Positions 34,467 through 48,102 of a stretch of 64,000 bases of DNA are shown here, one piece after another. Each line of letters starts with the position of its first letter. Within the stretch, counting starts at the first letter, position 1. Both the position numbers and the translations under genes were made by a program. Location of the stretch: NCBI RefSeq assembly GCF_030704535.1, contig NC_081818.1, forward strand, positions 29,220,001 through 29,284,000, given 5' to 3'. Source of the stretch: Vitis vinifera. Lineage: Eukaryota; Streptophyta; Magnoliopsida; Vitales; Vitaceae. The notes beneath the pieces are model-generated. The model saw nothing but the letters and a program-made list of their open reading frames with translations. It searched no databases and was not told the origin of the DNA.

Positions 34467-36907
34467 ATGGTGTCCTCCGTTATTATTTCTACAGCAGTGG
34501 TAATAGTTACCAGTACCATGATGATGATGTTATTCTCCCTTGCCAAAGCAATATCATCACCATCTTCATCAACTGATGAGGCAGAGGCTCTGCGCAGCAC
34601 CGGTTGGTGGAATTCTACCTCTGCTCATTGCCACTGGGATGGTGTATATTGCAATAATGCCGGAAGAGTGACTGGAATCGCCCTTTACGGTTCAGGAAAA
34701 GAATTGGGTGAGCTTAGCAAATTGGAGTTTTCTTCATTTCCCAGCCTGGTTGAGCTCAACCTTTCTGCCTGTGGACTCAATGGTAGCATCCCGCACCAAA
34801 TAGGTACTCTTACTCAACTCACTGTTCTTTCTCTCCATGATAACAATCTTACAGGTGAGATACCTCTGTCCTTGGCTAACCTCACTCAGTTGCTCTACCT
34901 CACCCTTTGTTCTAATCCACTACATGGTTCGATTCCTCCTGAAATTGGGAAAATGAAGAATCTGATTTTTTTGGATTTGGGTTATAGCAACCTTATTGGT
35001 GTCATCCCTTCATCTTTTGGTAATCTTACCACTTTGACTACTCTCTATCTTGATGGTAATCAAATAAGTGGTTTTATCCCTCCTCAAATTGGGAAAATGA
35101 AGAATCTGAAGTCGCTTTTACTTTCTTATAATGGACTACATGGTCCAATTCCTCCCGAAATTGGGAAAATGAAGAATCTGAATAAGTTGAATCTGGGTTA
35201 TAACAACCTTACTGGTGTCATCCCTTCATCTTTTGGTAATCTTACCAATATGAATTCTCTTTCTTTTCGAGGTAATCAAATCAGTGGTTTTATTCCTCCT
35301 GAAATTGGGCATCTTTTGAATTTATCATATTTAGATCTCAGTGAGAATCAAATCAGTGGTTTCATCCCCGAAGAAATGGTAAATTTGAAGAAATTGAGTC
35401 ATCTAGACATGAGTAATAACTTAATAAGTGGAAAGATACCTTCACAGTTGGGAAATTTGAAAGAAGTAAAATACTTCAATCTCTCCCACAATAACCTCTC
35501 TGGCACCATTCCTTATTCTATTTCTAGTAACTACAGATGGACATTGATTGATTTATCAAACAATCGGTTGGAGGGTCAAGCTAGAGCTCCGGTAGAGGCA
35601 TTTGGCCACAACAAAGGTCTATGTGGTGAAATCAAAGGTTGGGCACGATGCAAGAAAAGGCACCAAATCACACTCATCATTGTTGTTTCTTTATCTACAA
35701 CCTTGTTGCTTTCAGTTGCAATCCTTGGTTTTCTCTTCCATAAACGAAGGATCAGAAAAAATCAATTACTCGAGACAACAAAGGTGAAAAATGGAGATCT
35801 ATTTTCCATATGGGACTTCGATGGTGTGATTGCTTATCAAGACATCATCCAAGCAACCGAAGATTTTGACATCAAATACTGCATAGGCACGGGAGGCTAT
35901 GGGAGCGTTTATAGAGCACAACTACCTTCCGGGAAGGTGGTTGCCTTGAAAAAACTTCATGGATGGGAAAGAGAGGATCCAACTTACTTGAAAAGCTTTG
36001 AAAATGAAGTTCAAATGCTAACAAGAATACGACATCGTAATATTGTGAAACTTCATGGCTTTTGTCTACATAAGAGATGCATGTTTCTAGTTTACAAATA
36101 TATGGAGAAAGGAAGCTTGTATTGTATGCTAAGGGATGAAGTTGAGGCTGTGGAATTGGATTGGATTAAGAGGGTGAATGTTGTTAAAAGCATTGCTAAT
36201 GCTTTATCCTACATGCATCATGACTGCGACTTGCCCATCATTCACCGAGACATATCAAGTAATAACATTCTTTTGGACTCTAAGCTTGAAGCTTTTGTGT
36301 CGGATTTTGGCACTGCAAGATTGTTAGATAATGATTCATCCAATCGAACCCTTCTTGCAGGCACTTACGGTTATATTGCACCAGGTAAGCTAGATTATAA
36401 TCTTCACTAGTTTTCATTACTTATGAATCTTTTCAATTGTCACACCCTTACAAAATTCCAAAAGTTTTTTAGATCGAGAATTCAAAATATTTTATAAGTT
36501 TTCTCTATATAAATAACATGAATGCTCATTTTTTTTCTCTATATTTTGTAGAGCTTGCTTATACTATGGTTGTGACTGAAAAATGTGACGTTTATAGCTT
36601 TGGGATGGTTGCATTGGAGACGATGATGGGAATGCATCCAGGAGAATTTATCACCTCATTATCATCTTCATCAACTCAAAACACAACGTTAAAGGATGTA
36701 TTGGATTCACGTCTTTCATCTCCTAAAAGTACACGAGTTGCTAATAACATAGCTCTTATAGTGTCATTGGCGCTCAAATGTCTCCATTTTAATCCACAAT
36801 TTTGTCCATCCATGCAAGAAGTGTCTTCGAAACTTGTTTCTACAAGGTCATTCCCACAACCCATCAGTGCAATATCACTTTTGCAACTAAAAGATGAAGT
36901 TATTTAA
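34467..36907 (+). CDS. LRR receptor-like kinase 1 (MIK2-like type)
   Basis: Two exons, 34467-36384 and 36552-36907, give 757 residues. Order: signal peptide (1-30), LRR N-terminal cap ([19 protein letters not shown]), about eleven 24-residue repeats of the LxxLxLxxNxLxGxIP type, a transmembrane helix ([20 protein letters not shown]) and a kinase domain. Kinase motifs are complete: GTGGYGSVY, the VALKKL lysine, [16 protein letters not shown] (RD type), DFGTARLL, and GTYGYIAPE formed across the intron. It is a plasma-membrane receptor kinase of the LRR group that includes MIK2-like proteins; the ligand is unknown. Odd point: the normally conserved Arg late in the kinase C-lobe (NPQFRPSM in the paralogue) is Cys here. 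The extracellular domain is shorter than in many relatives. It is about 97 percent identical to the second gene. Confidence 0.93.
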
Positions 36908-39180
36908 ATGCCATGTGAGTTGGTATGTAATTAGAGTGAAGATGTTTACTTTCCATTTTTCTTTTTCATGCATGCTAGTAATGAGAATTTTATAATATAT
37001 GTATCCCTTCTTTCCTATTAATTACTCAAATGCAAATTTTCTATTTGTTTTTCCAAAGCGACAATAGCGTAATGCGATACAAAGAATTACATCAAATTGA
37101 TACACAATGATCTATAAACTTTTAATGAACCATGTCATTCTGATTAATAATTTTTTATAATGATTCTTCTTTGGACAAAAATCCTTCTTTTTCTTTTATC
37201 AATTTTAACATATATACCATTTTCTCTATTTTCATATTCTAATCAATCAAATTAGTGACATTTCTTGTAAATGTGACAAACCTATTGTCAAAGACATTAA
37301 AAAAATAAGGGAAAAAACAAATTGAATAATTTCAATATGATTGTCTCTACATGATGAAGATAATAAATTTATTTTATTTATTTTTAAAATACTGTTTTAT
37401 CCATTTTTCCTATATCATCTAAAATTTTGTCTAAAATAAAATTATTTGATTTTGTATAAGAATACTTAAAAATGTGGGTGGGAATGTGGGATACTAGGAT
37501 GACGCTAAAACACTAAATGACATACTTGTGATACAATATTAAGAAATTATTTCATAATGTTTTATAATTTGTTTCTACTATTTAGTCACCCATAAATATC
37601 AATTTTAAAAATATTTAATGATTAAAGAAAATTAAGTGAGATATAATTAAAATAACTCTAAAAATTTTATTTTCCCATCATGGAATAACATAATTGATAT
37701 TCATACTAATGATTTTATTAAGATAAGATACCTAGTCGATAAAAGGTCCTTGATTTTATATAAAATTAGACATTATATTTACTTAAATTATTTTCATAAT
37801 AGTAGCATATTTTTTACTTTATAATTTCTTGTAACTTAACAATTTATAATAATGATGATAATAATAACAACGACATTAATTAATAATACCAATAACAGTA
37901 ACAGTAATGATAGTCATCATTTTGTAAGAGAGAAATCCTCCTAATTTCTTTAAAATTTTAACACACTATTTCTCAAGTTTCCATTCTAATCAATCAAATT
38001 TTGTAAGATTTTTATTGACACAATGAATCTATTGTCCAAGGTGTACAATAAGAATGGGAAAAAAAAACAAATTGAATAATTACACAACAATGTGGTGAAG
38101 ATAATAAATTTATTGAGTTTATTTTTAAAAATCCCACCTTATTTATTTTCCAAAGTATTTAAAATTTTGTACAAAATAAAATTATTTGATCATGTACAAG
38201 AAGAGCACTAAAAAATATTGGTGGGAGTGTGAAAATAGTATCATCCAACCCAAACACCAAATGACATACAAGTGATGCTTATTAAGTCATATTTAAAAAA
38301 AAAAAAAAACAATACTATTTAAATTGAATAATTTAGGTGAACTATGAAGACAAGTACGACATTTTCATATTCTAATCAATCAAATCAATGAGATTTCTTG
38401 TGAATATGACCAACCCATTGTTAAAGGCATACGATAAATTTAGGGAAAAAACAAATTGAATAATTTCAATATGATTGTCTTTGCATGATGAAGATAATAA
38501 ATTTATTCTATTTATTTTGGAAATACGATTTTATCCATTTTTCCTATATCATTTAAAATTTTGTATAAAATAAAATTATTTTATTTTGTATAAGAATACT
38601 TCAAAATGTTGGTGGGAATGTGGAATAGTAGGATGACACTCAAACAACAAATGATATACTTGTGATGCAATATGAAGAAATTTTTGTAATATTTTACAAT
38701 TTGTTGCTACTACTTGGTCACCTATAAATGTCAATTGTAAAAATATATAATGATTGAAGGAAATTAAGTGAGATATGATTAAAAAAATCTAAAAATTTTA
38801 TTTCTTATTTTGGAATAACAGAATTGATATTCATACTAATGATTTTATTAACATGAGATAGCTAGTTGATAAAATGTCCTTGATTTTACATAAAATTAGA
38901 CATTATATTTATTTAAATTATTTTCATAATAGTAGCATATTTGTAAAATATATGAAACTCTATTTAAATTGAATAATTTAGGTAAACTATGAATACAAGT
39001 ATAACACTAATGCTCCTCATTTTATTGAAATATTATAAAACATATCATGAAGGGTGTAGTTAAGGATATAAAAATTTGGCTGTTGGACCAAGGACTAACC
39101 TAAGTCCGTCTAAATATTTTAGTTCGAATTCTAATTTGGCCATTATCTTGCCTTAGCCCTATCCTTTAAGGTTGGACTTT
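36908..39180. other. 3' flank of kinase 1 and recombined repeat blocks
   Basis: A 3'-flank block (37226-37808) is followed by a second copy of the upstream block (37809-38362, matching 28965-29510 and 39825-40370) and then by another 3'-flank block (38363-39020). The junctions are abrupt, for example at about 37808 and 38362. No gene is present. The mosaic looks like the product of unequal recombination. Confidence 0.7.
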
Positions 39181-39184
39181 AGTT

Positions 39185-39530
39185 TATCCTTTCTAGATGT
39201 CGTTGAGAATCAAATCAATGGTTCCATTCCTCCCGAAAATAGGGAATTTGAAGAATTTGTCTACTCTATACATGAGCAATAACTTAATAAGTGGAAAAAT
39301 ACCTCTCTAGTTTGGAAGTTTGAATTAAAGGTGGTGAATTCAATTCCCTAATTTCACTTATAAATAGAGGTGACTTCCTTCAGCGAGGGAATCGAATAGA
39401 CAAAAATGACTCCACATGATAAAAGGGACTTCACAAAGAAAAAAAAGTTTCACAAAATCTCTCTGCAAGTTTAAGAAATGACAGAATCACTACACACACG
39501 ATCTTCACCTTTCAAAGAGTTCTTTCAGGA
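39185..39530 (+). pseudogene. Remnant of another LRR receptor kinase
   Basis: 39185-39320 resembles repeats 9-10 of the intact genes (gagaatcaaatcaatggttc, then aataacttaataagtggaaa) in broken frames. From about 39507 the sequence aaagagttctttcaggaaca matches DNA just after the kinase start of the 24.6 kb pseudogene (28657). A further cluster member has therefore been almost wholly deleted here. Confidence 0.75.
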
Positions 39531-42500
39531 ACAAGCCACTTATAACTCTTGATTAATCTCTAAAATTAAAGAAACATTTTCATCATGGTCTTCCAAATTA
39601 TGATCAAGGTAAAAGAATTAGAGGGATATATACTTTTGTAAAAGAATATTATCATAAAAATTGTGCCCCATGATTTAATAATTTTAATAAAATTTTTATT
39701 TTACATTATTTTTCTTATTGTTTTGCTTACATTGCAAGACTTTACAAAATTTGTGTATACACTCATAATGAAATACTTTTTTTCTTTAAATACCAAAATT
39801 TGATATCTCTTCTTCTTTTTTCATTTTTACTTTATAGTTTCTTGTAACTTAACAATTTATAATAATGATGATAATAATAACAACGACATTAATTAATAAT
39901 ACCAATAACAGTAATAGTAATGATAGTCATCATTTTGTAAGAGAGAAATCCTCCTAATTTCTTTTTAAAATTTTAACACACTATTTCTCAAGTTTCCATT
40001 CTAATCAATCAAATTTTGTAAGATTTTTATTGACACAATGAATCTATTGTCCAAGGTGTACAATAAGAATGGGAAAAAAAAACAAATTGAATAATTACAC
40101 AACAACGTGGTGAAGATAATAAATTTTTTGAGTTTATTTTTAAAAATCCCACCTTATTTATTTTCCAAAGTATTTAAAATTTTGTACAAAATAAAATTAT
40201 TTGATCATGTACAAGAAGAGCACTAAAAAATATTGGTGGGAGTGTGAAAATAGTATCATCCAACCCAAACACCAAATGACATACAAGTGATGCTTATTAA
40301 GTCATATTTAAAAAAAAAAAAAAACAATACTATTTAAATTGAATAATTTAGGTGAACTATGAAGACAAGTACGACATTAATGCTCCTCATTTTATTGAAA
40401 TATAATATATCATTAACACTTTCGAATAAGGATGTAAATATTTGGCATGTTAGTCAAAACCTAGTATTGTCTATCTAACCGCGATCCAATCCCTTTGGGA
40501 TTGGACTTGGGCTTATTTTTAAAGTTCGACTATAGCCTATGAGTTGGGCCTCCAGAGTCGACTTCCTGCCCCTGTATCAAGAGTTCAAGGTCTCAAGACC
40601 ATAATGTCACGAGTCATGGCACAGTCAATTTCGGCCATAATAGTATTTTTTTTTTCTTCTTTTTCTTTTGGTTTTTTTTTTTCATACTAGGGAGCTGATG
40701 ATATATTGAACTTTTTTGCATTTATGCATTTTCAAATCTACTTATAAGATTGGCTCCTATATTAAATTGTCGATATTATCCCTAAACATAAGTTTCTTAT
40801 AAGAAACTTTCAAAAAAAAAAAAATTGAACCACCATTTTAAAGTTTATAGGCTTCAAGAGGGGCTAATTTCATTAACAATGCCCTATGAGATTTAGTGTA
40901 AATATACTAAGTTGCTATAGATTTTAAATTTTATTAATTAACAACATTATAAATGTATTTTATATATAAAATTTATTTTTTTAGAGAATAAAATTTATTT
41001 TTAAGAGAATTGTTAAACATATCTACTTATTTTATTTTATTTTTTTAATAAAAAAATCTTTCTAAAAAATATGTTTTATAAATATAATAAATTTATAATA
41101 TGCTAATCAATAAAATTTGAATCTAATAGTAGTTAAATGTATTTACAACAAATCTCAAGAGATCTCGATTAAATTAACTCTAAAAAATAAATATGATTTA
41201 AATATGTTTTAAAAAGAAAAAAAATGAATGAACATAAAATATAAACCCTCCATCATTGATATGGAGGACAAAAATTTAGAAGAAAATTGTTTCATCATTA
41301 TTGGATGAAAAAAACGTAAAGAAAAAAAAAAGGTAAAAGAGAAAAATGGAATGTGAAAAATGATATAAATTTATTAATTTCATGAACACTTAGTTATTTT
41401 TTAAAATTCATAAAAAGTATTAAAATAAGGATATTTTGGCTATTACGTTTTAAAAATAGTATATAAAATAAAATACATTTTAGTCCTTTTGTTTTGAAAA
41501 GAAAAATAACAATGAAATTGTTTTTCAAATATTTCCATTCTAGTATGCCTTCTCCCAACTTTTCCAAAAATACATATGTAGAGACAGAATTTTTATCTCC
41601 TATATTAAAAATATTTAAATTAGGAAGGTTTTTTAGATAGGAAATAAAATCAGATCATATGTGATGAATAATTGAATATAAATTGTTTTTTTTATAGTTT
41701 TTTTATTTAATGTTTCATTAATTTGAACTCTTAACTAAACATATATATTTAAGTTTATTTTTATTTTTATAATAATAAGTATTAAAGATTATAAATTAAA
41801 AAATGTAGTAATTTTTAAATTATAAATAATAATATATATAATGTTTTTATGTAAATAAAATTTAATATTATCTTTTTATTTTATTTTAAATATGTCTTCA
41901 GACTTGAATATTATATATGTTTTTAAATATTAATACATTTATATTTGAACTTGTCCTTGTTTCATTTGATGATGTCAAATATAAAAAATGAAATATTATT
42001 AAAATTTGAATTATATATATATTTTTAATTTTAATTTTTTATAATATATAAATTATATATTTATGATGCTACTGGTTTGACATGGTTCAACTATGGCTCC
42101 AATTTGTGAATCATCGACTGATAATTTTTTCTATTTAATGACCGATCTAATTATGAAAACATTGATTTGATGTATTAGAACAACTTTAATATTTAAAGTA
42201 AAAATTAAATAATAAGTTTCAAGTCAACAACCTAATTAAGAATAATTTAAGTTAAAACTAATTTAAGTCATTAAATAATAAGTATCAAGTTTTACTAGTT
42301 ATTATCTAAATTTTTAAAAGTGATTTTAAAGAATTTGTAAAACACTTAATTTCTCTGATAAAACACTTTTTATGTATAATATATGATGCACTTTTAACTT
42401 TCTCAAAATCATTTTCAAACATACTTATACAAAAATTTATAGTGATTTTTAGATATATAATTTTTGTGAGTTCGTCATTGTTTAATTTCAATCGACTCAT

Positions 42501-42785
42501 CTAAGTTTTCTTCTTGGTCTTTTACGCAAACATGGTGCAGATTGGAAAATTATATGTATAAATCCATCATTGATCTCAACATCAATATTTTTTTCTTCAA
42601 TTTATTTGATTGGAAGCTTCCCCAAGTTGTTAATGGATTTCAATTGGATGCTCTTAGAAATTAAATCACAAATCATCAATTGAACTAGACATTATTATTA
42701 ATATATATTAGAGACTTTAGCTGTAGACTAGAAAATAGTTGCTTGACTTAGTGTGTGTTTAAGGGAAGAGCTCTCTTGGACACCA

Positions 42786-43301
42786 ACCAATATTTATCTA
42801 TTATGAAAGCGTGCAGTAATAAAGAGCCTTGGAAAATATTGCCTCGAAAGATATGATTACATTCACAATTTTTTCCACCATAGTAAAAGTCTCATATTTT
42901 GGCTATGAACCTTTATAAAATTTATTATTAAAAGCAAACAACACGCAACTTAGTTGAACCAATATTTATATATTATAAAAGTGTGCAGTAATAAAGAGCC
43001 TTGGAAAATATTGCCTCGAAAGATATGATTACATTTACAATTTTTTCCACCATAGTAAAAGTCTCATATTTTGGCTATGAACCTTTATAAAATTTATTAT
43101 TAAAAGTAAACAACACGCAACTTAGTTGAACCAATATTTATATATTATAAAAGTGTGCAGTAATAAAGAGCCTTGGAAAATATTGCCTCAAAAAATATGA
43201 TTACATTCACAATTTTTTCCACCATAGTAAAAGTCTCATATTTTGGCTATGAACCTTTATAAAATTTATTATTAAAAGTAAACAACACGCAACTTAGTTG
43301 A
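42786..43301 (+). repeat. 172-bp tandem repeat, three copies
   Basis: Copies start at 42786, 42958 and 43130 (accaatatttatatattata...). Unit 1 has only one copy (31952-32124). Each copy includes attataaaagtgtgcagtaa, close to the core promoter just upstream of both kinase genes. Confidence 0.92.
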
Positions 43302-45615
43302 ATAATGGTTAATGGCTATGTTTGTTTCTCGAAAAACTTGGGAGAAAATGTAAGGGAAAGAAAAAAAAAAAAAAGTAAAAAAAAAAAAAATTAAAATCAA
43401 TAATTTATTTTTATTTGTTACTTTGAACTTATTTACTTATTTTAACCCATCGATATACATATTAAGTAATTTGAAAAATACATAAGATTTTTACTAGTTT
43501 TAATTATATTTGATTTTCTTTAATATTTTCTATATCACAACAAAATATGAGAAAATAATTTTTCATAGTATTTTTTTCTTTCCTTATTATTTTCCAAGAA
43601 CCAAATATAACCTAAATTATTTAGAAACGGTTTTTCAAAGGTTCTTGAAAAATTTTACATTTGCATTTTGATTTATAATGTTTAAAAATCTTATATTAGA
43701 CTATAAATTCTTTTAAAAATATGCTATTAGGAGTAAAGGAAACAAGAACCTTATATCAGTAATGCAGAAAACAAAAATTTAGAAAAAAAATTTCTACCTT
43801 TACCTTTTGAAACTAGAGAAACTATATTTGTTTTAATTATAACAAATAATCCAAAAATAGTTTGATTGAAAAAAAAGGTAAAAGAGAAAAAAATTATTAT
43901 TATCATTAATATTTGAAATTATCAAATGTTTTATTTGTGGGATAAAAAATTTCATTTTTTGTCTATTATGTATTTATGTTTATATTAAATTTGTTTTCAT
44001 TAGTTATTTTATATATATTATTATTTTGTGTTTAATGGGATAATATTTATTTTTTGTCTATTATCCATTTATGCTTATATTAATTTTTTTTAATATATTA
44101 TTATTTTGTGTTTAATGGGATAATATTTTTTTTTGTCTATTATCCATTTATGCTTATATTAATTTTTTTAATGTATTATTATTTTATATATTATCATTTT
44201 TTATTTAATGTGTCTAAAAATTATTAAACAAATATGAACACATGAAAGAGTGAAAAATTTTAAATTTAAAAGATGTTACAAGAGAAAGTGTAGTGAGAGT
44301 ATAAAATAAATAAGTGTCAAAGACTTAGATAAGTTAACATGGAAGAGAAAGGGAAAAAAAAATTTGACTAATTGTGTCAAAAACCCCATAAAGGTTTTTG
44401 TGTGAATCTCATTCATTTCATTTCATTTCTCCTATCATCCTTTATAATTTCCTTTTTCATGTAAACACCGTAAAAGCTTACCCAAGTTGCAATTAATTAA
44501 AAAATATTGCCCTTTCACATTTTTGTGTTCTCACCTAGTCCACAAAGACAATCTCAGTGAGTGTCAATGTTCACATTGCTTTTATTGCAATTCACTTAGT
44601 GGTGACAAAGAAATTTCATTCATGGTGGTCTACCCACTAAATTAAAATGATTGAGATTTGTTTTACCTAATAGCGTGTGGTTTTTCAAAGATTCTTAGAG
44701 AATTTTATCCCATTCTCATTTTGAGCATGTCATTTTGGTTTTGTCAAACTTTTATCTAGTTTCATAATGAGTCAACAAATTCATAATGCGTAAATCACAC
44801 GTAATTTAATCTGTTGACTCATTATGAATATTTTATTTAACCTTTAAATTTTCTTTTAGTGATCATTTGTGTATGTGAAGGGTCATTCTTTTCATTTTTC
44901 ATTTTGTTTGACTTCTCAAATCTCATTTTCATGTAAAACTTTGCAGGATTTTCCAAAGGCCCTTGAAAAATATTGTCTCATTCCTTATGAAATCTTCTAA
45001 AAATCCATTATTATGAATAAATAAAGTATAAGCTTAATTGAGTGATCACATTATTTAGAACTTGTTTAGGATTGATTTTAGATAAAACATTCTTAATTGA
45101 TAGTAGTTTTTGTAATTAGTGTATTTTCAGTGATTATCCATGAATCACTCATGCTGATTAGCTAAAATTTTAAAATTGGTCTTGAAGAATTTATCAAACA
45201 CCTAATTTCTCTAAGGAAACACTTTCACGTAATATATGAAACAATTTTAGTTAGTCTTCTCAAGATCATTATCAAACCTAGCTGCTTTTAAAAAATTTTA
45301 CAAATAATTTTTTTTTTATGATTTATTATTCTTTAAGTTGGGTTGATTCTTCTAAGTCTTCTTCTTAGTCTTTTACGTAAATATGGTGTAGCTTGGAAAA
45401 TGCAATGAACGAATCCACAATTGATCAACGTTAATGCTTTTTGTATTCAAAGTATTTGATGGGAAAACCTACCAAACGTGGAATATGGGCTGTAGTTGTT
45501 GAATGGATTTCAATTGCATGTTGGAAATTATGCCATAGTCCGTGTTTTTTGTGTTAATTTATACTTGAAAGAAGGTTTATAATGGGCTGTGGTTGTTCAA
45601 TATTTATATTTGCAT

Positions 45616-45622
45616 TATAAAA
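45616..45622 (+). promoter_or_regulatory. TATA box of receptor kinase 2
   Basis: TATAAAA 45 bases before the ATG, as in the first gene; the surrounding proximal promoter is nearly identical. Confidence 0.6.
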
Positions 45623-45660
45623 GTGTGTGGTAAGGTTTAATTAATTGCAGTGAATTAAAG

Positions 45661-48102
45661 ATGGTGTCCTCCGTTATTATTTCTACAGCAGTGGTAATAG
45701 TTACCAGTACCATGATGATGATGTTATTCTCCCTTGCCAAAGCAATATCATCACCATCTTCATCAACTGATGAGGCAGAGGCTCTGCGCAGCACCGGTTG
45801 GTGGAATTCTACCTCTGCTCATTGCCACTGGGATGGTGTATATTGCAATAATGCCGGAAGAGTGACTGGAATCGCCCTTAACGGTTCAGGAAAAGAATTG
45901 GGTGAGCTTAGCAAATTGGAGTTTTCTTCATTTCCCAGCCTGGTTGAGCTCAACCTTTGTGCCTGTGGACTCAATGGTAGCATCCCGCACCAAATAGGTA
46001 CTCTTACTCAACTCACTGTTCTTTCTCTCCATGATAACAATCTTACAGGTGAGATACCTCTGTCCTTGGCTAACCTCACTCAGTTGCTCTACCTCACCCT
46101 TTGTTCTAATCCACTACATGGTTCGATTCCTCCTGAAATTGGGAAAATGAAGAATCTGATTTTTTTGGATTTGGGTTATAGTAACCTTATTGGTGTCATC
46201 CCTTCATCTTTTGGTAATCTTACCACTTTGACTACTCTCTATCTTGATGGTAATCAAATAAGTGGTTTAATCCCTCCTCAAATTGGGAAAATGAAGAATC
46301 TGAAGTCGCTTTTACTTTCTCATAATGGACTACATGGTCCAATTCCTCCCGAAATTGGGGGAATGAAGAATCTGAATAAGTTGAATTTAGGTTATAACAA
46401 CCTTACTGGTGTCATCCCTTCATCTTTTGGTAATCTTACCAATATGAATTCTCTTTCTTTTCGAGGTAATCAAATCAGTGGTTTTATTCCTCTTGAAATT
46501 TGGTATCTTTTGAATTTATCATATTTAGATCTCAGTGAGAATCAAATCAGTGGTTTCATCCCCGAAGAAATAGTAAATTTGAAGAAATTGAGTCATCTAG
46601 ACATGAGTAATAACTTAATAAGTGGAAAGATACCTTCACAGTTGGGAAATTTGAAAGAAGTAAAATACTTCAATCTCTCCCACAATAACCTCTCTGGCAC
46701 CATTCCTTATTCTATTTCTAGTAACTACAACAAATGGACATTGATTGATTTATCAAACAATCGGTTGGAGGGTCAAACTAGAGCTCCGGTAGAGGCATTT
46801 GGCCACAACAAAGGTCTATGTGGTGAAATCAAAGGTCGGCCACGATGCAAGAAAAGGCACCAAATCACACTCATCATTGTTGTTTCTTTATCTACAACCT
46901 TGTTGCTTTCAATTGCAATCCTTGGTTTTCTCTTCCATAAACGAAGGATCAGAAAAAATCAATTACTCGAGACAACAAAGGTGAAAAATGGAGATCTATT
47001 TTCCATATGGGACTATGATGGTGTGATTGCTTATCAAGACATCATCCAAGCAACCGAAGATTTTGACATCAAATACTGCATAGGCACGGGAGGCTATGGG
47101 AGCGTTTACAGAGCACAACTACCTTCCGGGAAGGTGGTTGCCTTGAAAAAACTTCATGGATGGGAAAGAGGGGATCCAACTTACTTGAAAAGCTTTGAAA
47201 ATGAAGTTCAAATGCTAACAAGAATACGACATCGTAATATTGTGAAACTTCATGGCTTTTGTCTACATAAGAGATGCATGTTTCTAGTTTACAAATATAT
47301 GGAGAAAGGAAGCTTGTATTGTATGCTAAGGGATGAAGTTGAGGCTGTGGAATTGGATTGGATTAAGAGGGTGAATGTTGTTAAAAGCATTGCTAATGCT
47401 TTATCCTACATGCATCATGACTGCGACTTGCCCATCATTCATCGAGACATATCAAGTAATAACATTCTTTTGGACTCTAAGCTTGAAGCTTTTGTTTCGG
47501 ATTTTGGCACTGCAAGATTGTTAGATAATGATTCATCCAATCGAACCCTTCTTGTAGGCACTTATGGTTATATTGCACCAGGTAAGCTAGATTATAATCT
47601 TCACTAGTTTTCATTACTTATGAATCTTTTCAATTGTCACACCCTTACAAAATTCCAAAAGTTTTTTAGATCGAGAATTCAAAATATTTTATAAGTTTTC
47701 TCTATATAAATAACATGAATACTCTTTTTTTTTCTATATTTTGCAGAGCTTGCTTATACTATGGTTGTGACTGAAAAATGTGACATTTATAGCTTTGGGA
47801 TGGTTGCATTGGAGACAATGATGGGAATGCATCCAGGAGAATTTGTCACCTCATTATCATCTTCATCAACTCAAAACACAACGTTAAAGGATGTATTAGA
47901 TTCACGTCTTTCATCTCCTAAAAGTACACAAGTTGCTAATAACATAGCTCTTATAGTGTCATTGGCGCTCAAATGTCTCCATTCTAATCCACAATTTCGT
48001 CCATCCATGCAAGAAGTGTCTTCGAAACTTGTTTCTACAAGGTCATTCCCACAACCCATCAGTACAATATCACTTTTGCAACTAAAAGATGAAGTTATTT
48101 AA
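45661..48102 (+). CDS. LRR receptor-like kinase 2 (MIK2-like type)
   Basis: Two exons, 45661-47581 and 47747-48102, encode 758 residues with the same architecture as the first gene: signal peptide, LRR cap, about eleven repeats, transmembrane helix and RD kinase ([34 protein letters not shown] over the intron). About 23 substitutions and one extra residue (SSNYNKWT against SSNYRWT) separate the two. Repeats 6-8 of the ectodomain hold several non-conservative changes (for example PPEIGHL to PLEIWYL), where ligand contacts would be expected. The C-lobe Arg (NPQFRPSM) is retained, so this copy has the more canonical kinase. Intron position and length match the first gene. Likely a plasma-membrane receptor in immune or developmental signalling; the ligand cannot be told. 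Confidence 0.93.

Larger units (their letters stand above)
28657..37808 (+). repeat. Tandem duplication unit 1 of the receptor-kinase cluster
   Basis: This segment (upstream DNA, kinase gene, 3' flank) matches 39507-49013 in the same order and orientation. The gene start is displaced by 11,194 bp and the left part by 10,860 bp; most of the difference is 344 bp from two extra copies of a 172-bp repeat in unit 2. The high identity even in non-coding DNA indicates a recent unequal exchange. Confidence 0.88.
39531..45660. other. Upstream region of receptor kinase 2
   Basis: AT-rich non-coding DNA, a copy of 28691-34466, with the 172-bp triplication at 42786-43301. The proximal promoter is in the last 330 bases. 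No coding sequence found. Confidence 0.6.
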
